Source: Microbacterium jejuense
GTDB lineage: Bacteria; Actinomycetota; Actinomycetes; Actinomycetales; Microbacteriaceae
DNA length: 64,000 bases
Direction of reading: 5' to 3'
Assembly (NCBI RefSeq): GCF_019511665.1
Contig: NZ_JAEUAW010000012.1
Span: forward strand, 1 to 64,000
In this document: one piece after another, positions 55,337-64,000 of the stretch
How the letters are laid out: each line of letters starts with the position of its first letter
Numbering within the stretch: position 1 is the stretch's first letter
Program-made: the position numbers and the translations under genes
The notes under the pieces: generated by a model
Database searches by the model: none
What the model was told of the DNA's origin: nothing
The model's input: only the letters and a program-made list of their open reading frames with translations

Positions 55337-56046
55337 CCCGCGACGGCAGGCTGGGAGTCGGGATCATCGGCGCCGGGCGCGTGGGGCCGGTGCTCGGCGC
55401 GGCCCTCGGTGGAGCGGGCCACGCCGTGGTGGGTGTCACCGCGGGGTCGGATCCGGAGCGCGTCGAGGCGATCCTGCCCGGAGTCCCCGTGCTCGACGCG
55501 ACCGAGGTCGCCCGCCGCAGCGAGCTTGTGATCGTCGCGGTGCCGCACGACCAGCTCGAGGGGCTCGTCGCCGGGCTCGCCGACGTCGGCGCGTGGCAGC
55601 CGGGCCAGCTCGTCCTGCACACCGACCCGGCGTGGGGGACCGGCATCCTCGCTCCCGCCGTCGCGAAGGGGGCGATCCCGCTGGCCGTGCACCCCGCCAT
55701 CGAGTTCAGCGGCACCTCGATGGACTTCCGCGCCCTGACGAGCGCCTACGCGGCGGTCACGGCACCCGCTCCGGTGCTGCCGATCGCGCAGGCGCTCGCC
55801 GTCGAACTCGGATGCGAGCCCGTCGTCGTCGACGAGGCGGCGCGACCGGCGTACGCAGAGGCCATCGCGACGGCCAGCGAGTTCTCGCGTTCGATCGTGC
55901 GGCAGTCGACGGCTCTGCTGGCGGAGGCCGGTGTGCCGCATCCCGGTGCGTACCTGTCGGCCCTCGTGCACACGACGATCGACCACGCACTGAGCGAGGC
56001 CGGCTCGGGGCCCGGTGTCGACCCCACCGCTACGATCCAAGGATGA
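55333..56046 (+). CDS. Rossmann-fold DUF2520 protein
   Basis: A 237-residue NAD(P)-binding protein: VGIIGAGRVGPVLGAALGGAGH at the N-terminus is the dinucleotide loop, VIVAVPHDQLEGLVAGLAD is the second strand, and PLAVHPAIEFSGT and AIATASEFSRSIVRQS belong to the helical C-terminal half, as in the DUF2520/ketopantoate-reductase-like group. Neighbouring panC makes a ketopantoate reductase role reasonable, since panE is not nearby; this is inference. It overlaps the genes on both sides by four bases. A TACGAT box inside its last codons may fire panC separately. Confidence 0.85.
   Translation: MTRDGRLGVGIIGAGRVGPVLGAALGGAGHAVVGVTAGSDPERVEAILPGVPVLDATEVARRSELVIVAVPHDQLEGLVAGLADVGAWQPGQLVLHTDPAWGTGILAPAVAKGAIPLAVHPAIEFSGTSMDFRALTSAYAAVTAPAPVLPIAQALAVELGCEPVVVDEAARPAYAEAIATASEFSRSIVRQSTALLAEAGVPHPGAYLSALVHTTIDHALSEAGSGPGVDPTATIQG
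56031..56036 (+). promoter_or_regulatory. -10 box TACGAT of panC inside the upstream gene (leaderless)
   Basis: TACGAT lies in the last codons of the DUF2520 gene and is followed by six bases and the panC ATG at 56043. Confidence 0.45.
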
Positions 56047-56888
56047 TCAGCACCGTCGACGGGCTCCGGACTCGACTGGCAGAGCTCCGCGCCGCCGCAC
56101 CTGCAGCCCGTGTGGCACTCATCTCGACGATCGGGTCGCTGCACGACGGCCACATCGACCTGGTCCATCGTGCGCGCGAGCTCGCGGACGTCGTCGTGGT
56201 GTCGCTGTTCGTCAACCCGCTGCGCTTCGGTTCGCCGGCGGAGCACGCGGCATACCCGCGCACGCCCGACGAGGACGAGAAGCTCCTGGAATCGCTCGGC
56301 GTCGACGTCGTGTTCGCGCCCGAGACGGCAGAGCTGCTGCCGGACGGCGCCGCCACCACGAAGGTCACCGCCGGCGACCTGGGGCTTCGCTACGAGGGCC
56401 GCGCGCGCCCCTACTACTTCGACGGGCTGCTGACCGTCGAGGCGAAGCTCCTGAACCTGGTCCGCCCGGACGTCGCGGTGTACGGCGGACGAGACCGCCA
56501 GCGCGTCTTCCTCGTGCAGCGGATGATCCGCGATCTCTACCTGGACGTCGAGGTCGAGGTCGTGCAGACGGTGCGCCGCGACGACGGCCTGCCGGTGTCG
56601 ACGCGGGTGGGGATGCTCGAGGAGCGCGATCTCGCTGCGGCCGCCCTGCTGCCGGTGGCCCTCGACGCGGCCGCGGCCAACGCGGACCGCGGCATCGACG
56701 CGTGCATCGCGGCCGCCCAGTCGACGCTCATGGGCGAACCCCGCATCCGGCTGGAGTACCTCAGCGTCGTCGATCCGCGGACGTTCCTGCCGGCGGACGA
56801 GGGCTCGCAGGGCCCGGCCCTGGCACTCATCGCCGCCACGGTCGGCGGCCACCGCTTCGTCGACAACGCCGACATCTACCTCGGCTGA
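56043..56888 (+). CDS. panC: pantoate-beta-alanine ligase family protein, divergent
   Basis: A 281-residue protein with the pantothenate synthetase fold: ISTIGSLHDGHIDLV (the two ATP-site His at 34 and 37), SLFVNPLRFG and LTVEAKLLNLVRPDVAVYGGRDRQR. Against the usual family pattern several residues differ: FVNPxQF reads L-R-F (Arg 61), the EKDYQQ segment reads G-R-D-R-Q-R (Arg 150 and 154), HF of the HFxG segment is Y-F (125), and SSRN reads S-T-R-V. In the Mycobacterium enzyme the two Gln at these places hold pantoate. It may still make pantothenate or may use another acid. ATG overlaps the previous stop. Confidence 0.85.
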   Translation: MISTVDGLRTRLAELRAAAPAARVALISTIGSLHDGHIDLVHRARELADVVVVSLFVNPLRFGSPAEHAAYPRTPDEDEKLLESLGVDVVFAPETAELLPDGAATTKVTAGDLGLRYEGRARPYYFDGLLTVEAKLLNLVRPDVAVYGGRDRQRVFLVQRMIRDLYLDVEVEVVQTVRRDDGLPVSTRVGMLEERDLAAAALLPVALDAAAANADRGIDACIAAAQSTLMGEPRIRLEYLSVVDPRTFLPADEGSQGPALALIAATVGGHRFVDNADIYLG

Positions 56889-56955
56889 CCGGCGACGACC
56901 AGGCGGCGCCCGGACGGGCGCCCGCGGACTCAGCGAGCCCCGAGACGCGCCTCGG

Positions 56956-56961
56956 TAGACT
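56956..56961 (+). promoter_or_regulatory. -10 box TAGACT of lysS
   Basis: TAGACT lies about 45 bases before the GTG of lysS; GAGGAG at 56995-57000 is the ribosome site. Confidence 0.5.
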
Positions 56962-57008
56962 CGTCGGGTCCGCATTCTGCGGAGCAGAACCATCGAGGAG
57001 CCCATCCC

Positions 57009-58523
57009 GTGACCGACACGACCGCGCCCGCCGAGCCGACCGAAGAAGACGTCTTCGAGCAGAAGGCCGTGCGGCTGGCCAAGCGCGAGCGGCTGATCGC
57101 CGAGCGAGTGGATGCCGCGGGCGGGGCTTACCCGGTCGGCCTGCCGATCACCGACACCATCCCCGCGCTCCGCGAGCGCTTCGGCGACCTCGAGGCGGGT
57201 GCCGAGACGGGTGTGGTGGCGGGTGTCGCCGGTCGCGTGGTGTTCAGCCGCAACACCGGCAAGCTGTGCTTCGCCTCGCTGCAGGCGGGCGACGGCAGCC
57301 GGATCCAGGCGATGGTGTCGCTTGCCGCCGTCGGCGAGGAGTCGCTCCAGCAGTGGAAGGAGCTCGTCGACCTGGGCGACCACGTCTTCGTCTCGGGCGA
57401 GGTGGTCTCCAGCCGCCGCGGCGAGCTGTCGATCATGGTGTCGGAATGGGCCATCGCGTCCAAGGCCGTGCTGCCGCTGCCGAACCTGCACACCGAGCTG
57501 AGCGAAGAGAGCCGCGTCCGCAGCCGCTTCCTCGACCTGATCGTGCGCGACCGCGCCCGTGAGACGGTCGTCGCCCGCGCCAAGGTGAACGCCAGCCTGC
57601 GCGCGACGTTCGCCTCGCATGGCTTCCTCGAGGTCGAGACGCCGATGTTGCAGGTTCAGCACGGCGGTGCGTCGGCCCGCCCGTTCATCACCCACTCGAA
57701 CGCGTTCGACGCCGACCTGTACCTGCGCATCGCTCCCGAGCTGTTCCTCAAGCGCGCCGTCGTGGGCGGCATCGACCGCGTGTTCGAGATCAACCGCAAC
57801 TTCCGCAACGAGGGCGCCGACTCGACGCACAGCCCCGAGTTCGCGATGCTCGAGGCCTACCAGGCCTACAGCGACTACAACGGCATCGCGGATCTGACCC
57901 AGGAGCTGATCCAGAACGCGGCCATCGCGGTCGCGGGCTCGACCACGGTGACGTGGGCCGACGGCACCGAGTACGACCTGGGCGGCCAGTGGGACCGTCT
58001 CTCGATGTACGGCTCGCTGTCGGAGGCGGCGGGCCGTGAGATCACGCCCGAGACGCCGTTCGACGAGCTCGTCGCGCTCGCCGAGGCCGAGGGCGTCGAA
58101 CTGCCGCCCCACGCCATCCACGGCAAGCTCGTCGAGGAGCTGTGGGAGCACTTCGTGAAGCCCGGACTCGTGCGCCCGACGTTCGTGATGGACTTCCCGC
58201 TCGACACCAGCCCCCTCGTGCGCGAGCACCGCTCGATCCCGGGCGTCGTGGAGAAGTGGGACCTGTACACCCGCGGCTTCGAGCTGGCCACCGGCTACTC
58301 CGAGCTCGTCGACCCCGTCATCCAGCGCGAGCGCTTCGTCGAGCAGGCCAAGCTCGCCGCCCGCGGGGACCTGGAGGCCATGCGCATCGACGAGGAGTTC
58401 CTGCGGGCGCTCGAGCACGGCATGCCGCCGACCGGTGGCATGGGCATGGGCATCGACCGGCTGCTGATGGCGGTCACCGGGCTCGGCATCCGCGAGACGA
58501 TCCTCTTCCCGCTGGTCAAGTAG
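57009..58523 (+). CDS. lysS: lysyl-tRNA synthetase, class II
   Basis: Charges tRNA-Lys with lysine; 504 residues. The N-terminal OB-fold (about 55-150: [21 protein letters not shown]) binds the anticodon, and the catalytic domain shows class II motif 1 ([10 protein letters not shown]), motif 2 ([20 protein letters not shown]) and motif 3 ([15 protein letters not shown]) near the end. All motif Arg residues are present. The start is a GTG with GAGGAG eight bases upstream and the promoter box TAGACT. It closes the conserved block begun by tilS; its stop is two bases from the convergent DUF4192 gene. Confidence 0.97.
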   Translation: MTDTTAPAEPTEEDVFEQKAVRLAKRERLIAERVDAAGGAYPVGLPITDTIPALRERFGDLEAGAETGVVAGVAGRVVFSRNTGKLCFASLQAGDGSRIQAMVSLAAVGEESLQQWKELVDLGDHVFVSGEVVSSRRGELSIMVSEWAIASKAVLPLPNLHTELSEESRVRSRFLDLIVRDRARETVVARAKVNASLRATFASHGFLEVETPMLQVQHGGASARPFITHSNAFDADLYLRIAPELFLKRAVVGGIDRVFEINRNFRNEGADSTHSPEFAMLEAYQAYSDYNGIADLTQELIQNAAIAVAGSTTVTWADGTEYDLGGQWDRLSMYGSLSEAAGREITPETPFDELVALAEAEGVELPPHAIHGKLVEELWEHFVKPGLVRPTFVMDFPLDTSPLVREHRSIPGVVEKWDLYTRGFELATGYSELVDPVIQRERFVEQAKLAARGDLEAMRIDEEFLRALEHGMPPTGGMGMGIDRLLMAVTGLGIRETILFPLVK

Positions 58524-58525
58524 CC

Positions 58526-59737
58526 TCACCGCCGGAACGCCCAGTCCGGCAGGTGCGCGGCGCCCACGAACGACAGCACGATCTGCGACAGCCCGTGGTC
58601 CGGGTCGATGCCGCACGCGGCATCCGCGTACGCGGCCGCGTGCGTCGATCGCCCGAGCGCCCACGCCAGCCATGCGCACATCGCGAGCGCGCCCGGCTGC
58701 GCGTCGCCCGGCACGGATGCGGCCACCCGGCGGGTCAGCTGCAGGGCCCGGTCGAGCCTCGCAGGTGACGGCGCGTCGCCTTCGCCCCACATGCGCATCG
58801 CGAGGTGCGGCGGGTACTCCTCTCCCGACTCCCACCGCAGCTGCGCGGTGAGCGCCTCGTCGCCCTGGGCGAGGTTGCCGCTCCACTGGACGAGCGCGAT
58901 GTCACGCAGCGAGGGACGCGCGAGGCACCAGCCGATCGCCGCGATCTCGTACGCATCGAGGGCATCGGGGTCACGGTGCAGCGCATCCTCGAAGAGCTCG
59001 GGCAGGTCGTCGAGGCGAGCGGCCGTTGCGAGCGCGCGCGGATCGACGCGCTCGGCGCCCGGGCCCGTCTCGTCAGGCTCTCCCGTGACCGGGCCGGGCA
59101 CCGGTCCGAGGTCGCGTGCGGCAGCCCCCGGGGGCGCGGGAGGCTCCTCGCCCGGCGCGGTCGCGCCGGATCCGCTCAGCGCCGCCAACGCGCGCCGCAG
59201 CTCTCCCAGCGCACGGGCGACCCCGTCACGCTCCTCGGGTGCGCAGTCCGGCAGTTCCGCTCCGGACGCCTGATCGCCGTCGGGTGCGGGCAGCCCGATC
59301 AGGCGGGCCTCGTCGCCGTCGAGTTCGCCGAGCGGGCGACCGCCGGGCGGGTTCGCCGGGTCGAACGCGGACGCCCAGGCGTCCGCGGCGACGCACAGCA
59401 GATCGCGGACGCCGATCCCGCACGCGTCGGCGCTGGAGGCCAGCGCGTCGAGGAGGGCGCGGTGCGGCATCCCTTCTGGCGCGAAGGACGCGTCGGTGTA
59501 GGCGATCGCGGCGATCGCGTCGGCGTCGGGGAGCCGGCAGACCATGCCGATCACCGTGGAGGCGATCCGCTCGGCCGACTCGTCGTCGGGCGGCAGGTCG
59601 AACCTCATCGCGCCGAGACTCCTCGTGGCGCGGAACGGGATCAGCACGAGACTGCGCACGGGCCGGTAGCCCAGCATCCGCGGGACGAGTGACAGGAACT
59701 GTGCGGCGTCCGCCGCCTTCACGATCGTGGGGGTCAT
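58526..59737 (-). CDS. DUF4192 family protein
   Basis: A 403-residue soluble protein matching the actinobacterial DUF4192 family: it starts TPTIVKAADAAQFLSLVPRMLGYRPVRSLVLIPF, continues with DAIAAIAYTD and LLDALASSADACGI, has a Pro/Ala-rich acidic insertion near 215-265, and ends in a helical repeat part (LAWALGRSTHAAAYADAACGIDPDHGLSQIVL). Function unknown. The ATG at 59737 is chosen because the family starts here. It is convergent with lysS with only two bases between. Confidence 0.85.
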   Translation of the reverse strand: MTPTIVKAADAAQFLSLVPRMLGYRPVRSLVLIPFRATRSLGAMRFDLPPDDESAERIASTVIGMVCRLPDADAIAAIAYTDASFAPEGMPHRALLDALASSADACGIGVRDLLCVAADAWASAFDPANPPGGRPLGELDGDEARLIGLPAPDGDQASGAELPDCAPEERDGVARALGELRRALAALSGSGATAPGEEPPAPPGAAARDLGPVPGPVTGEPDETGPGAERVDPRALATAARLDDLPELFEDALHRDPDALDAYEIAAIGWCLARPSLRDIALVQWSGNLAQGDEALTAQLRWESGEEYPPHLAMRMWGEGDAPSPARLDRALQLTRRVAASVPGDAQPGALAMCAWLAWALGRSTHAAAYADAACGIDPDHGLSQIVLSFVGAAHLPDWAFRR

Positions 59738-59845
59738 GGCGGTCGACTCTCGCGGGTGCGGCGCGCGCGCCGTAACCCCTGTGGAGGGATCCGGTCGCCG
59801 AGCGACCGTTCCGGCGCCTGGGGAGGAGGCGATACCCGCACGGCG

Positions 59846-59851
59846 TATCCT
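59846..59851 (+). promoter_or_regulatory. -10 box TATCCT (leaderless)
   Basis: TATCCT is followed by seven bases and the ATG at 59859. Confidence 0.45.
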
Positions 59852-59858
59852 TGAAGGC

Positions 59859-60053
59859 ATGGACTTCTGGACGGCGGCGCTGTGGACACTCCTGCCGACC
59901 GTCCTGGTCTCGCTGATCTTCTTCTTCGTGCTGCGCAGCATCGTCCGTGCCGACCGCACCGAGCGTCGCGTGTACGCGAAGGTCGACGCCGAGGAGCGGG
60001 CCAAGCGCGGCCTGCCGCCGCGCACGGCCGGGTCCGCCCCGTCGGACGGCTGA
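59859..60053 (+). CDS. small single-pass membrane protein
   Basis: A 64-residue protein: MDFWTAALWTLLP, one hydrophobic helix (about residues 5-25, ending FFFVLRSIV) and a charged cytoplasmic tail (RADRTERRVYAKVDAEERAKRG). Such lysyl-synthetase-neighbour proteins are common in Micrococcales but have no assigned function, to my knowledge. The start is supported by the TATCCT box and by the hydrophobic pattern; upstream in-frame codons are Arg/Pro-rich and unlikely to be translated. Confidence 0.72.
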   Translation: MDFWTAALWTLLPTVLVSLIFFFVLRSIVRADRTERRVYAKVDAEERAKRGLPPRTAGSAPSDG

Positions 60054-60098
60054 TCCGGCGCGTCGCCGCCGCAGTCCAGGCGTGTCGGCCCGCCCCGA

Positions 60099-60104
60099 TA
60101 CAGT
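60099..60104 (+). promoter_or_regulatory. -10 box TACAGT of the cardiolipin synthase gene
   Basis: TACAGT lies 45 bases before the ATG at 60150. Confidence 0.45.
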
Positions 60105-60149
60105 GGGGCACACCGTCAGCACTGATCAGCGCTTGAGAGGCACCGCCCG

Positions 60150-61616
60150 ATGATCACCATCACGATCGATGCGACGTGGTGGGTGGTGCTGGTCTTCGTC
60201 GTCGACATCATCATCCGTGTCACGGCGATCATCGTGGTGCCGCGCAACCGCCGCCCGACGGCGGCGATGGCGTGGCTGCTGGCGATCTACTTCATCCCGC
60301 TGATCGGGGTGTTCCTGTTCCTGCTCATCGGCAACCCGCGGCTGCCGCGCAAACGCCGCCGCAAGCAGGAGCGCATCAACGACTACATCCACGACACGAG
60401 TGCGTCCCTCGACTTCGGCACCCTGCGGCCCCACGCTCCGGCCTGGTTCCGGTCGCTGGTGACGCTCAACCGCAACCTCGGAGCCATGCCGCTGGCGGGC
60501 GACAACGCCGCTCATCTCATCCCCGGCTACCAGGACAGCCTGGACGCGATGGCCGACGCCATCCGTGCGGCGCAGCGCTTCGTGCACGTCGAGTTCTACA
60601 TCCTGCAGACGGATGCCTCGACCGACAACTTCTTCCGGGCGCTCGAGGAGGTGGCGGCGCGAGGCGTGACGGTGCGCGTGCTGCTGGATCACTGGGCCAA
60701 CCGCGGCAAGCCGTACTACCGCAAGACGCTGCGCCGCCTCACGGCCATGGGGGCGCAGTGGCACCTGATGCTGCCGGTGCAGCCCTTCAAGGGCAAGTAC
60801 CAGCGACCCGACCTGCGCAACCACCGCAAGCTGCTCGTCGTTGACGGGCGCGTGGGCTTCACCGGCTCGCAGAACGTCACCGACTCGACGTACAACCTCC
60901 GCAAGAACATCAAGCGCGGCCTGCACTGGGTCGACCTCATGGCGCGCATCGAGGGGCCGGTCGTGGCATCCATCAATGCGGTGTTCCTCAGTGACTGGTA
61001 CTCCGAGACGGACGAAGTGCTCACCGAGCAGATCGACCTGTTCGACGTCACAGCCGGACCGGGCGACCTGGACTGCCAGATCGTTCCCTCGGGCCCGGGA
61101 TTCGAGTTCCAGAACAACCTCAAGCTGTTCGCAGGCCTCCTGTACGCCGCCCAGCGGCAGATCATCGTGGTCAGCCCCTACTTCGTTCCCGACGAGGCGA
61201 TGCTGCTCGCGATCACGACGGCGTGTCAGCGCGGCATCCACGTCGAGCTGTTCGTGTCGGAGGAGGGCGATCAGGCGATCGTCTACCACGCGCAGCGCAG
61301 CTACTACGAGGCGCTGCTGCGCGCCGGCGTGAAGATCTGGATGTACAAGAAGCCGTTCATCCTGCACACCAAGAGCCTCACGATCGACGACGAGGTCGCG
61401 ATCATCGGGTCGAGCAACATGGACATGCGCTCGTTCGGTCTGAACATGGAGATCTCGATGCTCGTGCGCGGCGAGGAGTTCGTCCAAGAGATGCGCGCCG
61501 TCGAAGATATGTACCGCTCCCTGTCGCGCGAGCTGACGCTCGAGGAGTGGGAGAAGCAGCCGCTGCGTTCGACTGTGCTCGACAACCTCGCGCGGCTGAC
61601 GTCGGCACTGCAGTGA
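60150..61616 (+). CDS. cls: cardiolipin synthase (phospholipase D superfamily)
   Basis: A 488-residue membrane enzyme making cardiolipin from phosphatidylglycerol. Two N-terminal membrane segments (about residues 8-30 and 42-62, with RNRRPTAAMAWLLAIYFIPLIG between) are followed by two phospholipase-D domains with HKD motifs: HRKLLVVDGRVGFTGSQN near 228 and HTKSLTIDDEVAIIGSSNMD near 410. Both His-Lys-Asp sets are complete. Length and layout match ClsA. It stands alone with its own promoter box upstream; AGAGG precedes the start. Confidence 0.94.
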   Translation: MITITIDATWWVVLVFVVDIIIRVTAIIVVPRNRRPTAAMAWLLAIYFIPLIGVFLFLLIGNPRLPRKRRRKQERINDYIHDTSASLDFGTLRPHAPAWFRSLVTLNRNLGAMPLAGDNAAHLIPGYQDSLDAMADAIRAAQRFVHVEFYILQTDASTDNFFRALEEVAARGVTVRVLLDHWANRGKPYYRKTLRRLTAMGAQWHLMLPVQPFKGKYQRPDLRNHRKLLVVDGRVGFTGSQNVTDSTYNLRKNIKRGLHWVDLMARIEGPVVASINAVFLSDWYSETDEVLTEQIDLFDVTAGPGDLDCQIVPSGPGFEFQNNLKLFAGLLYAAQRQIIVVSPYFVPDEAMLLAITTACQRGIHVELFVSEEGDQAIVYHAQRSYYEALLRAGVKIWMYKKPFILHTKSLTIDDEVAIIGSSNMDMRSFGLNMEISMLVRGEEFVQEMRAVEDMYRSLSRELTLEEWEKQPLRSTVLDNLARLTSALQ

Positions 61617-61742
61617 GGGTCTGTCGCGGCTGATCGTGATCTTCATGTGATCGACGCGATGAGATTCCAAGCCGGATTGCGACACGATAGGGGAGAGACG
61701 GATGCCTCGGGGGTGGGTGTCCGCTGAAACGAGGAGGCTCGC

Positions 61743-62492
61743 ATGGCTGTCCGTTCCCGTTCTCTTGTCGCCGGTGTCGGCCTGATGGTGCTCGCCGCCG
61801 GTGTGCTCGCCGCGTGCGCGACCCCGGCCGGATCCGGAACGGCGTCCACGCCGAAACCGACGTCCTCGGCGTCCGCCTCCGGCGGATCGGGCGGCGAGCT
61901 CGAGGTCGACGCCGCCTGGGTCGACGGTGGACGCATGATCGCGCTCGTGACCGAGGGGTCCTCCTCGACGGACTGCATCCCGGTGGCGGGCGAGACCTCG
62001 TACGCGAACGGCGTGCTCGAGGTCGAGCTGGTCGCGCCGCCCGAGGCCACCGTCTGCACCGCCGACTACGTCCCCCGGGCGACCCTCGTCGGCGTGCCCG
62101 AGGGAGTCGACCCGACGCAGGACCTCGAGATCCGACTCACCGGCGAGTACACCGGAGACACCGATCTGGACGGCGTCGCGGGGCTCACGGCCGGAGGTTC
62201 CACGGACTACCTGCCGAGCGCCGGCTGGGCCGACGACGGCCAGTTCGTGATCGTCACGTGGGGGTCGTCGACGTGCGTGCCGGTGATCTCGGAGGTCGCA
62301 GCGACGAGCTCGACCGAGGTCACCGTCACCTTCGCGACGCCGCCGGCGGACCAGGCCTGCACGATGGACATGGTGCCTCGCGCGACCGTCGCGCAGGTCA
62401 CGACCGAGCTCGACGACGACGGCGAGGTCTTCGCGATCCTCACCGGCGCCGAGTTCGACAACGTGCGCATCCCGATCATCGGCCACGACTGA
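61743..62492 (+). CDS. lipoprotein with an internally duplicated domain
   Basis: A 249-residue lipoprotein: signal RSRSLVAGVGLMVL then lipobox L-A-A-C near residue 22, a Ser/Thr/Pro linker to about 50, then two copies of a domain of about 80 residues. Copy 1 has AAWVDGGRMIALVTEGSSS, a Cys-Ile-Pro-Val, P-P-E-A-T-V-C-T-A-D-Y-V-P-R-A-T; copy 2 has AGWADDGQFVIVTWGSS, C-V-P-V and D-Q-A-C-T-M-D-M-V-P-R-A-T. Each copy carries two Cys, probably a disulfide. Function unknown. GAGGAGG lies six bases before the ATG; a strong hairpin follows. Confidence 0.83.
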   Translation: MAVRSRSLVAGVGLMVLAAGVLAACATPAGSGTASTPKPTSSASASGGSGGELEVDAAWVDGGRMIALVTEGSSSTDCIPVAGETSYANGVLEVELVAPPEATVCTADYVPRATLVGVPEGVDPTQDLEIRLTGEYTGDTDLDGVAGLTAGGSTDYLPSAGWADDGQFVIVTWGSSTCVPVISEVAATSSTEVTVTFATPPADQACTMDMVPRATVAQVTTELDDDGEVFAILTGAEFDNVRIPIIGHD

Positions 62493-62496
62493 CGCG

Positions 62497-62537
62497 GTGG
62501 TTCCGGGATGCCGCGGCCGGCGGCATCCCGGAACCAC
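62497..62537 (+). terminator. hairpin after the lipoprotein gene
   Basis: A perfect 18-bp stem beginning GTGGTTCCGGGATGCCGC with a five-base loop starts 4 bp after the stop. The GGATGCC word is again within the stem. Confidence 0.75.
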
Positions 62538-62619
62538 GCAGTTGGGCGAGAAGTGCTCGCTATCTGCGGTTCTCGTCGATATGGTGAGCGGACGGAGGGC
62601 TTTCCCGAGGGGAGCATCG

Positions 62620-64000
62620 GTGCGCAGGACCTGGCTTCGGAAGAAACCGGAAGCAACACCCACGGGGAATCCTCGTGCTTCGATCGTCGTGCTGGCCACG
62701 GTCGGTCTGCTCGCCGGCGTCCTTCTGCCGATGGCGCCGACGGCGCCCGCGCCGACAGCCGAGGGGGCGACCTTTCCCAGCGGGCTGCAGACCGGATTCC
62801 AGCTCAACGGCCACAAGGCACGGACCACCGGCGCGCCGCCGACGCAGTTCGACTGGGACGACTTCCTGCAGCCGCCGCCCACGCAGAGCCAGACGCCGGT
62901 GCTCGTGCCGACGGCGCCCTACACGACGGCGCAGGGGCTGTCGTCGACCGGGATCTTCCAGGCCACGTTCTCGTGGGATGACGGCAGCTTCAACAACTGC
63001 GCGGGCAACGCCGACCCGACGGTCGGTCAGGGCGGCACCACGATCAACACCAATCCGTGGGTAACGCGCGCTCAGAACGCCAGCGGCGCGGCAGACCTCT
63101 GCAGCGCGGGGTACGCCGTCGAAGCGCTCTCGGACGGCGACGGCCTGCGGCACTTCATGCTCTACGGCTACTTCACGCGTGCGAGTGGCGGCAGTGCCTC
63201 GTTCGCGACGGCGGTCGTGTTCGAGGGTCCCGCGCCCGGGCGATGCGACGACGTCATGCTCGACGTGCTCTGGCCGGACGGCAATGCGGTGCTGCGCGAG
63301 TGGGTTCCGACCTCCGGCAACTGCGACGCCGTCGACGGCCCCGGGCAGTGGCTCGAGTCGAACCGGGCCATCGACTTCACCCATGCCTCGGGGGTCCGAA
63401 CGGAGGGACCGAACCTCAACACCGATCCGAACACGTTCTTCGAGTACGGCATCGACCTCACGAACGCGGGGCTGTTCGGCGACTCGGTGTGCTCGACCTA
63501 CACGATCGGCACCACCTTCTTCCGCTCCTCGCAGAGCACCACCTCCAACCTGGGCGACTTCTTCACCGCCCAGGATCCGATGTCGGTGGCGAACTGCGGC
63601 ACGCTCTCGGTGACGAAGCAGGTGTCGCCCCCCGGCACGACGGACGACGCCTTCGGCTTCACGGTCACCAACGACACGTCTCAGGGTGTCGTCATCCCGC
63701 CGGATCAGACCTCCATCGCCGACACCGTCCGCAAGGACGAGACGAAGGTCTACGAGGGCGTGATCTCGAGTCAGTCGCTGCATCTGGAGGAGACGGGACT
63801 GCCCGAGAACTGGCAGCTCGAACGAGCGGTCTGCACGTACGTGGATCGCACCGGCGTCACCCGTCAGGTCGACGTGACGGAGCCCTCGACGCCGTTCACC
63901 CTGCAGGGCGGAGGACGGACGGACTGCGTGCTCACGAATACGGCAGCCCTCCTCACGGTGACGAAACAGACGCTGCCCGACGGGTCGGATGCGCGCTTCG
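62620..64000 (+). CDS. secreted surface protein with DUF5979-like repeats, 3' end outside the window
   Basis: The frame is open to the right edge, giving 460 visible codons. The start is a GTG with GAGGGGAG five or six bases upstream; an in-frame ATG at 62581 is less likely. A signal peptide (RRTWLRKKP, hydrophobic core, APTAPAPTAEGA) is followed by a domain of about 280 residues with several Cys and aromatic-rich strands that I cannot assign. From about residue 325 a module begins GTLSVTKQVSPPGTTDDAFGF and ends DCVLTNT, and a second starts LLTVTKQTLPDG, the pattern of DUF5979/SpaA-like stalk repeats in actinobacterial surface proteins. A sortase signal would be expected past the edge. Confidence 0.82.
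   Translation, partial: MRRTWLRKKPEATPTGNPRASIVVLATVGLLAGVLLPMAPTAPAPTAEGATFPSGLQTGFQLNGHKARTTGAPPTQFDWDDFLQPPPTQSQTPVLVPTAPYTTAQGLSSTGIFQATFSWDDGSFNNCAGNADPTVGQGGTTINTNPWVTRAQNASGAADLCSAGYAVEALSDGDGLRHFMLYGYFTRASGGSASFATAVVFEGPAPGRCDDVMLDVLWPDGNAVLREWVPTSGNCDAVDGPGQWLESNRAIDFTHASGVRTEGPNLNTDPNTFFEYGIDLTNAGLFGDSVCSTYTIGTTFFRSSQSTTSNLGDFFTAQDPMSVANCGTLSVTKQVSPPGTTDDAFGFTVTNDTSQGVVIPPDQTSIADTVRKDETKVYEGVISSQSLHLEETGLPENWQLERAVCTYVDRTGVTRQVDVTEPSTPFTLQGGGRTDCVLTNTAALLTVTKQTLPDGSDARF

Overview
The window looks like chromosome from a high-GC actinobacterium of the family Microbacteriaceae, most likely Microbacterium or a close relative. Pointers are the very high GC content, codons ending in G or C, the actinobacterial gene order tilS-hpt-ftsH-folE-folP-folB-folK-DUF3180-PH-PH-DUF2520-panC-lysS, a Glu-Asp-Phe tRNA cluster, many starts with an extended TAnnnT box six or seven bases upstream (leaderless promoters), and the word GGATGCC/GGCATCC scattered everywhere. 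No prophage, integrase, insertion sequence, CRISPR array, rRNA or origin was seen.

Layout. 1-5155: a protein-phosphorylation operon (FHA protein, PP2C phosphatase, second FHA protein, transmembrane Ser/Thr kinase, FHA-like protein with a helix-turn-helix tail). 5167-12955: a resolvase-like protein that seems to lack its catalytic serine, a CPA1 Na+/H+ antiporter, malate dehydrogenase, a YpfJ-type zinc peptidase, prolyl aminopeptidase and a DEAD-box RNA helicase. 12966-21240: a TetR/FAD-monooxygenase divergent pair, an aldehyde dehydrogenase/GMC oxidoreductase operon and a GPH-type transporter, separated by three kinds of repeat. 21278-24349: a kynurenine operon in which an amidohydrolase sits between kynA and kynU. 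24890-34625: redoxin, glycosyltransferase-GtrA fusion, polysaccharide deacetylase, ACT protein, a very large membrane protein whose reading frame appears broken, its XRE/DUF2975 partners, and a LAATG surface protein. 34683-42549: small-molecule and regulatory genes (RibD-type reductase, WYL regulator, two VOC proteins, CorA, aldo/keto reductase, DHA2 efflux pump, two TetR regulators) with recognisable operators. 42574-42957: three tRNA genes. 43178-58523: M23 peptidase, pyrophosphatase, then the conserved tilS to lysS block for tRNA modification, purine salvage, proteolysis, folate, pantothenate and lysyl-tRNA. 58526-64000: DUF4192 protein, small membrane protein, cardiolipin synthase, a duplicated-domain lipoprotein and the start of a DUF5979-like surface protein running off the edge.

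The most unusual material is between the genes. One long imperfect palindrome family occurs at five places, often as tandem arrays of 77-105 bp units, and supplies the stop codon of three flanking genes. A second family is built on GGCGAGTCGCC, and a 180-bp unit is tandemly repeated near 19.3 kb. Functional points of interest are the three-FHA phosphosignalling operon, the possible replacement of kynurenine formamidase, a PanC with changed pantoate-site residues, and a TetR regulon with three matching operators. All calls come from reading the sequence; no database search was possible.
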